Origin: Bacteroidales bacterium
Lineage (GTDB): Bacteria; Bacteroidota; Bacteroidia; Bacteroidales; VadinHA17
Length of the DNA: 9,066 nt
Assembly: GCA_029935275.1 (NCBI GenBank)
Contig: JAOZKQ010000074.1
Span: 1-9,066, forward strand
Direction of reading: 5' to 3'
The translations under genes and the position numbers were made by a program. A model generated the notes under the pieces. The model saw nothing but the letters and a program-made list of their open reading frames with translations. It was not told the origin of the DNA and did not search any database. Positions 7,606-9,066 of this stretch are shown in pieces (the first letter of the stretch is position 1; each line of letters begins with the position of its first letter).

Positions 7606-7860
7606 TGGGTTTAGGAGAGAGAAAGGTAAAAAAGCAAAGTAATTCAGTTGTTATTCGGTTGTTTTATAGCCAAATAATTCAGGAACCTCCCAGTAAAAAA
7701 GATAAACATATGTAAAAAGCGGCAGAGACGCGAAATATTTGCAGTTAACAAACCTTCTGATTAAAAAAGGTCTGAGCATCGAAATATTAGGATTAAACCA
7801 AATAATAAGTTAAAAATTAATACATATATAATTTACAATCAAATATATACATAATGAATA

Positions 7861-8904
7861 CTATTTATTGTTCTGAAGCAACTGCCTGATTCCATTGCCC
7901 ATATTCAAAACCTGATAATTGGACATTAGCACTTCTTTCTTTTCCTTTTTAATTTCTGTTACTTCTATTGTAGCTTCTCCCTGTTCAGAATCTGATGACT
8001 TAGTTTTGAAATGCATCTCCATCATAAACCCATGTGTTCCATCAGGAAGTTCAAAATCATTTACATCCTCACCAAATGCATTCCCAAAGCTGTTAAATGA
8101 GCTGCTATTTATCATATCCACCTCATCTGTAAGCCAGAATGTAGCATCACCATCTACTGAGCTTGAGACATACTCGTAACAGGAATAGCCAATAATTTTC
8201 TTTGTTCTTCCCGTTTTCTTCACATCCGGCTGCTCATATTTCCCCTCTTCAACATTTTCCTCTACTTTTTCTTCTATCGCTTCGCTAGCACCATCCATAG
8301 GAATGATTTGTGCCATTTTTTGCTCTTCCATAATCGTTATCATTGCCAGATTCTTATTATCCATTATGGTAAACATCTGCATAGCTTCCCCCGCTTTTTC
8401 CTGACCATTTTCCTCTACAGTCATTCCTCCCATTTGAGTAGCCATGTACTTCTCATTATCCGGAAACCACAGTATATATTCAAGGGTATTAGCCCCCTCT
8501 TTTTTATCCACTGAACTCATCTTATAAACGATCTTTTGAGTGAAATGATAGCTGCTTTCAATATCAGGTGGAGGAGCCGTATTCAATTTACTCTCATCAT
8601 CAAAATCCTGATCATTGCTTTCAGTGGTGGAATTATCTCCATTTTCATCATCTGTTTCACCACTTTCAGTCTTCTTTGATTTCTCACTTATCTTTTTATC
8701 CATTTTATTGAAGAACTTATCAATGGCCTTTTCTGTAGCTTTTTCGGTTTCCTCTTCCACCTTTTCTTCCGCTTTTCTGCTTGCTGTATTTTTTGCCGAT
8801 TTTTTGGCTGCATTGCCCAGCCTGTTTAGAAGTTGGGCATTCCCATGAAAGGAAATTAAACTAAAAAGAATAAAAATTGAAAGGATTGATTTAAGTGTTC
8901 TCAT
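7861..8904 (-). CDS. Secreted DUF4412 domain-containing protein
   Basis: This 347-residue protein has a clear signal peptide (about 1-23: MRTLKS, hydrophobic ILSIFILFSLISF, cleavage GNA/QLL typical of Bacteroidota) and no lipobox Cys. Residues 30-80 are Lys/Ala/Glu-rich and probably helical or coiled coil (KAEEKVEEETEKATEKAIDKF). An acidic, disordered linker (80-110) and a PPP turn follow. The folded part (about 115-325) shows the DUF4412 pattern: a FTQKIVYKM strand, EYILWFPDNEKYMATQM, a Met-rich MFTIMDNKNLAMITIM segment, and KKIIGYSCYEYV followed by ATFWLTDEVDM. The last pair is the most diagnostic: a salvaged-Cys GY.C.EY strand before a W.T motif. It is probably periplasmic or on the cell surface; no function is known. 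The stop of the M20 peptidase gene lies 49 bp upstream, so the two may share a transcript. Confidence 0.78.
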   Translation of the reverse strand: MRTLKSILSIFILFSLISFHGNAQLLNRLGNAAKKSAKNTASRKAEEKVEEETEKATEKAIDKFFNKMDKKISEKSKKTESGETDDENGDNSTTESNDQDFDDESKLNTAPPPDIESSYHFTQKIVYKMSSVDKKEGANTLEYILWFPDNEKYMATQMGGMTVEENGQEKAGEAMQMFTIMDNKNLAMITIMEEQKMAQIIPMDGASEAIEEKVEENVEEGKYEQPDVKKTGRTKKIIGYSCYEYVSSSVDGDATFWLTDEVDMINSSSFNSFGNAFGEDVNDFELPDGTHGFMMEMHFKTKSSDSEQGEATIEVTEIKKEKKEVLMSNYQVLNMGNGIRQLLQNNK

Positions 8905-8953
8905 TTATGATTAATTTGGATTTTGAGTTAATATCAAAGAATATTTTAAAAAG

Positions 8954-9066
8954 CTATTTTTTCAATTCAGTAAAATTCTTGAAAAATAAGGGAATAGTTT
9001 CAATTCCCTTATAAAAATTAAATAAGGGATAGTTTTCATTTGGTGAATGAATTGCATCAGAATCCA
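8954..9066 (-). CDS. M20-family metallopeptidase, C-terminal fragment (gene continues beyond right edge)
   Basis: On the - strand the frame is open from base 9064 to a TAG at 8954-8956, giving 36 residues: DSDAIHSPNENYPLF, then NFYKGIETIPLFFKNFTELKK. The DAIHSPNE motif followed by NFYKGIETIP is the C-terminal signature of M20/M25/M40 dipeptidases and related metallohydrolases. There the His belongs to the active-site lid region, and the closing helix packs the catalytic domain. Only this tail is in the window, so metal ligands and substrate preference cannot be judged. A short downstream gap of 49 bp to the DUF4412 start suggests one transcript. The fragment is short and the call rests on one motif, but that motif is distinctive. 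Confidence 0.75.
   Translation of the reverse strand, partial: DSDAIHSPNENYPLFNFYKGIETIPLFFKNFTELKK
8986..9012. repeat. Perfect 10-bp inverted repeat inside the M20 coding region
   Basis: ATAAGGGAAT (8986-8995) and ATTCCCTTAT (9003-9012) pair perfectly across a 7-base loop. On the - strand the stem is followed by TTTTTC, so it looks like an intrinsic terminator, yet it lies about 30 bp before the stop codon of the M20 frame. A third CCCTTAT-type copy (ATAAGGGAT at 9022-9030 on the + strand) lies just beyond it. Confidence 0.55.

Larger units (their letters stand above)
7272..7860. other. Long non-coding gap between the DUF4412 gene and glnN
   Basis: This gap of 589 bp has no credible reading frame, tRNA or small-RNA signature. 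From the glnN side it contains the promoter region with C/G-run half-sites, then about 170 bp (7440-7620) of degenerate repeat-like DNA with a heptamer tandem and scattered GGTTCA/GTTCAAA words, then a half palindrome at 7721-7740. It ends in about 60 bp of nearly pure A/T next to the DUF4412 stop codon. The 9-mer CGAAATATT occurs at 7731-7739 and 7780-7788. No clear terminator for the DUF4412 gene is visible. Confidence 0.6.

Noticed and set aside
7752..7771. ACCTT...AAGGT hairpin as terminator of the DUF4412 gene
   Set aside because: The stem is only 5 bp, lies about 90 bp past the stop codon, and has its T-run on the loop side rather than after the stem.
8986..9012. Intrinsic terminator ending an upstream - strand gene
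   Set aside because: It looks like one, but the M20 reading frame runs through it to a TAG at 8954-8956, so it is inside coding sequence. It is kept only as a repeat and a low-interest finding.
1..9066. A novel defence, mobile or biosynthetic system
   Set aside because: All genes fall into known housekeeping or envelope families, with no integrase, transposase, toxin-antitoxin pair, CRISPR array or unusual operon architecture visible.

Overview
The window looks like ordinary chromosomal DNA from a member of the Bacteroidota, probably a Bacteroidales/Marinilabiliales-type organism. The evidence is a type III glutamine synthetase of about 729 residues, the long Bacteroidales form of PurM, a multidomain OmpA protein with the architecture of the type IX secretion component PorE, AT-rich intergenic DNA, start codons without Shine-Dalgarno sequences, and short repeat motifs in the non-coding gaps. 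The lineage is inferred from remembered family features; no search was run.

Layout. On the + strand at the left edge are the 3' end of a LemA-family gene (1-212) and a two-helix DUF3137 membrane protein (about 299-1264), probably one operon. A 264-bp convergent gap (1265-1528) follows, holding an 8-bp-periodic inverted repeat. All remaining genes are on the - strand. Read in their own direction, from right to left, they are: the C-terminus of an M20-family peptidase (8954-9066, cut by the window edge); a secreted DUF4412 protein (7861-8904); a 589-bp gap with degenerate repeats and the glnN promoter region; glutamine synthetase III, glnN (5082-7271), closed by a strong hairpin at 5024-5054; a 314-bp gap; a PorE-like OmpA-family protein (2773-4767); and purM (1529-2692, or from 2740), which probably shares a transcript with the PorE-like gene.

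Working together. The genes are mostly independent housekeeping functions: nitrogen assimilation (GlnN), purine synthesis (PurM), cell envelope and secretion (the PorE-like protein, LemA/DUF3137, DUF4412) and peptide hydrolysis (M20). I see no mobile element, CRISPR array, RNA gene, toxin-antitoxin pair or defence cluster, and no convincing new system. The best leads are non-coding: the phased GTTTAT repeat between convergent genes, a palindrome over one candidate start codon of the DUF3137 gene, the repeat-laden gap upstream of glnN, and a terminator-like hairpin inside the M20 reading frame.
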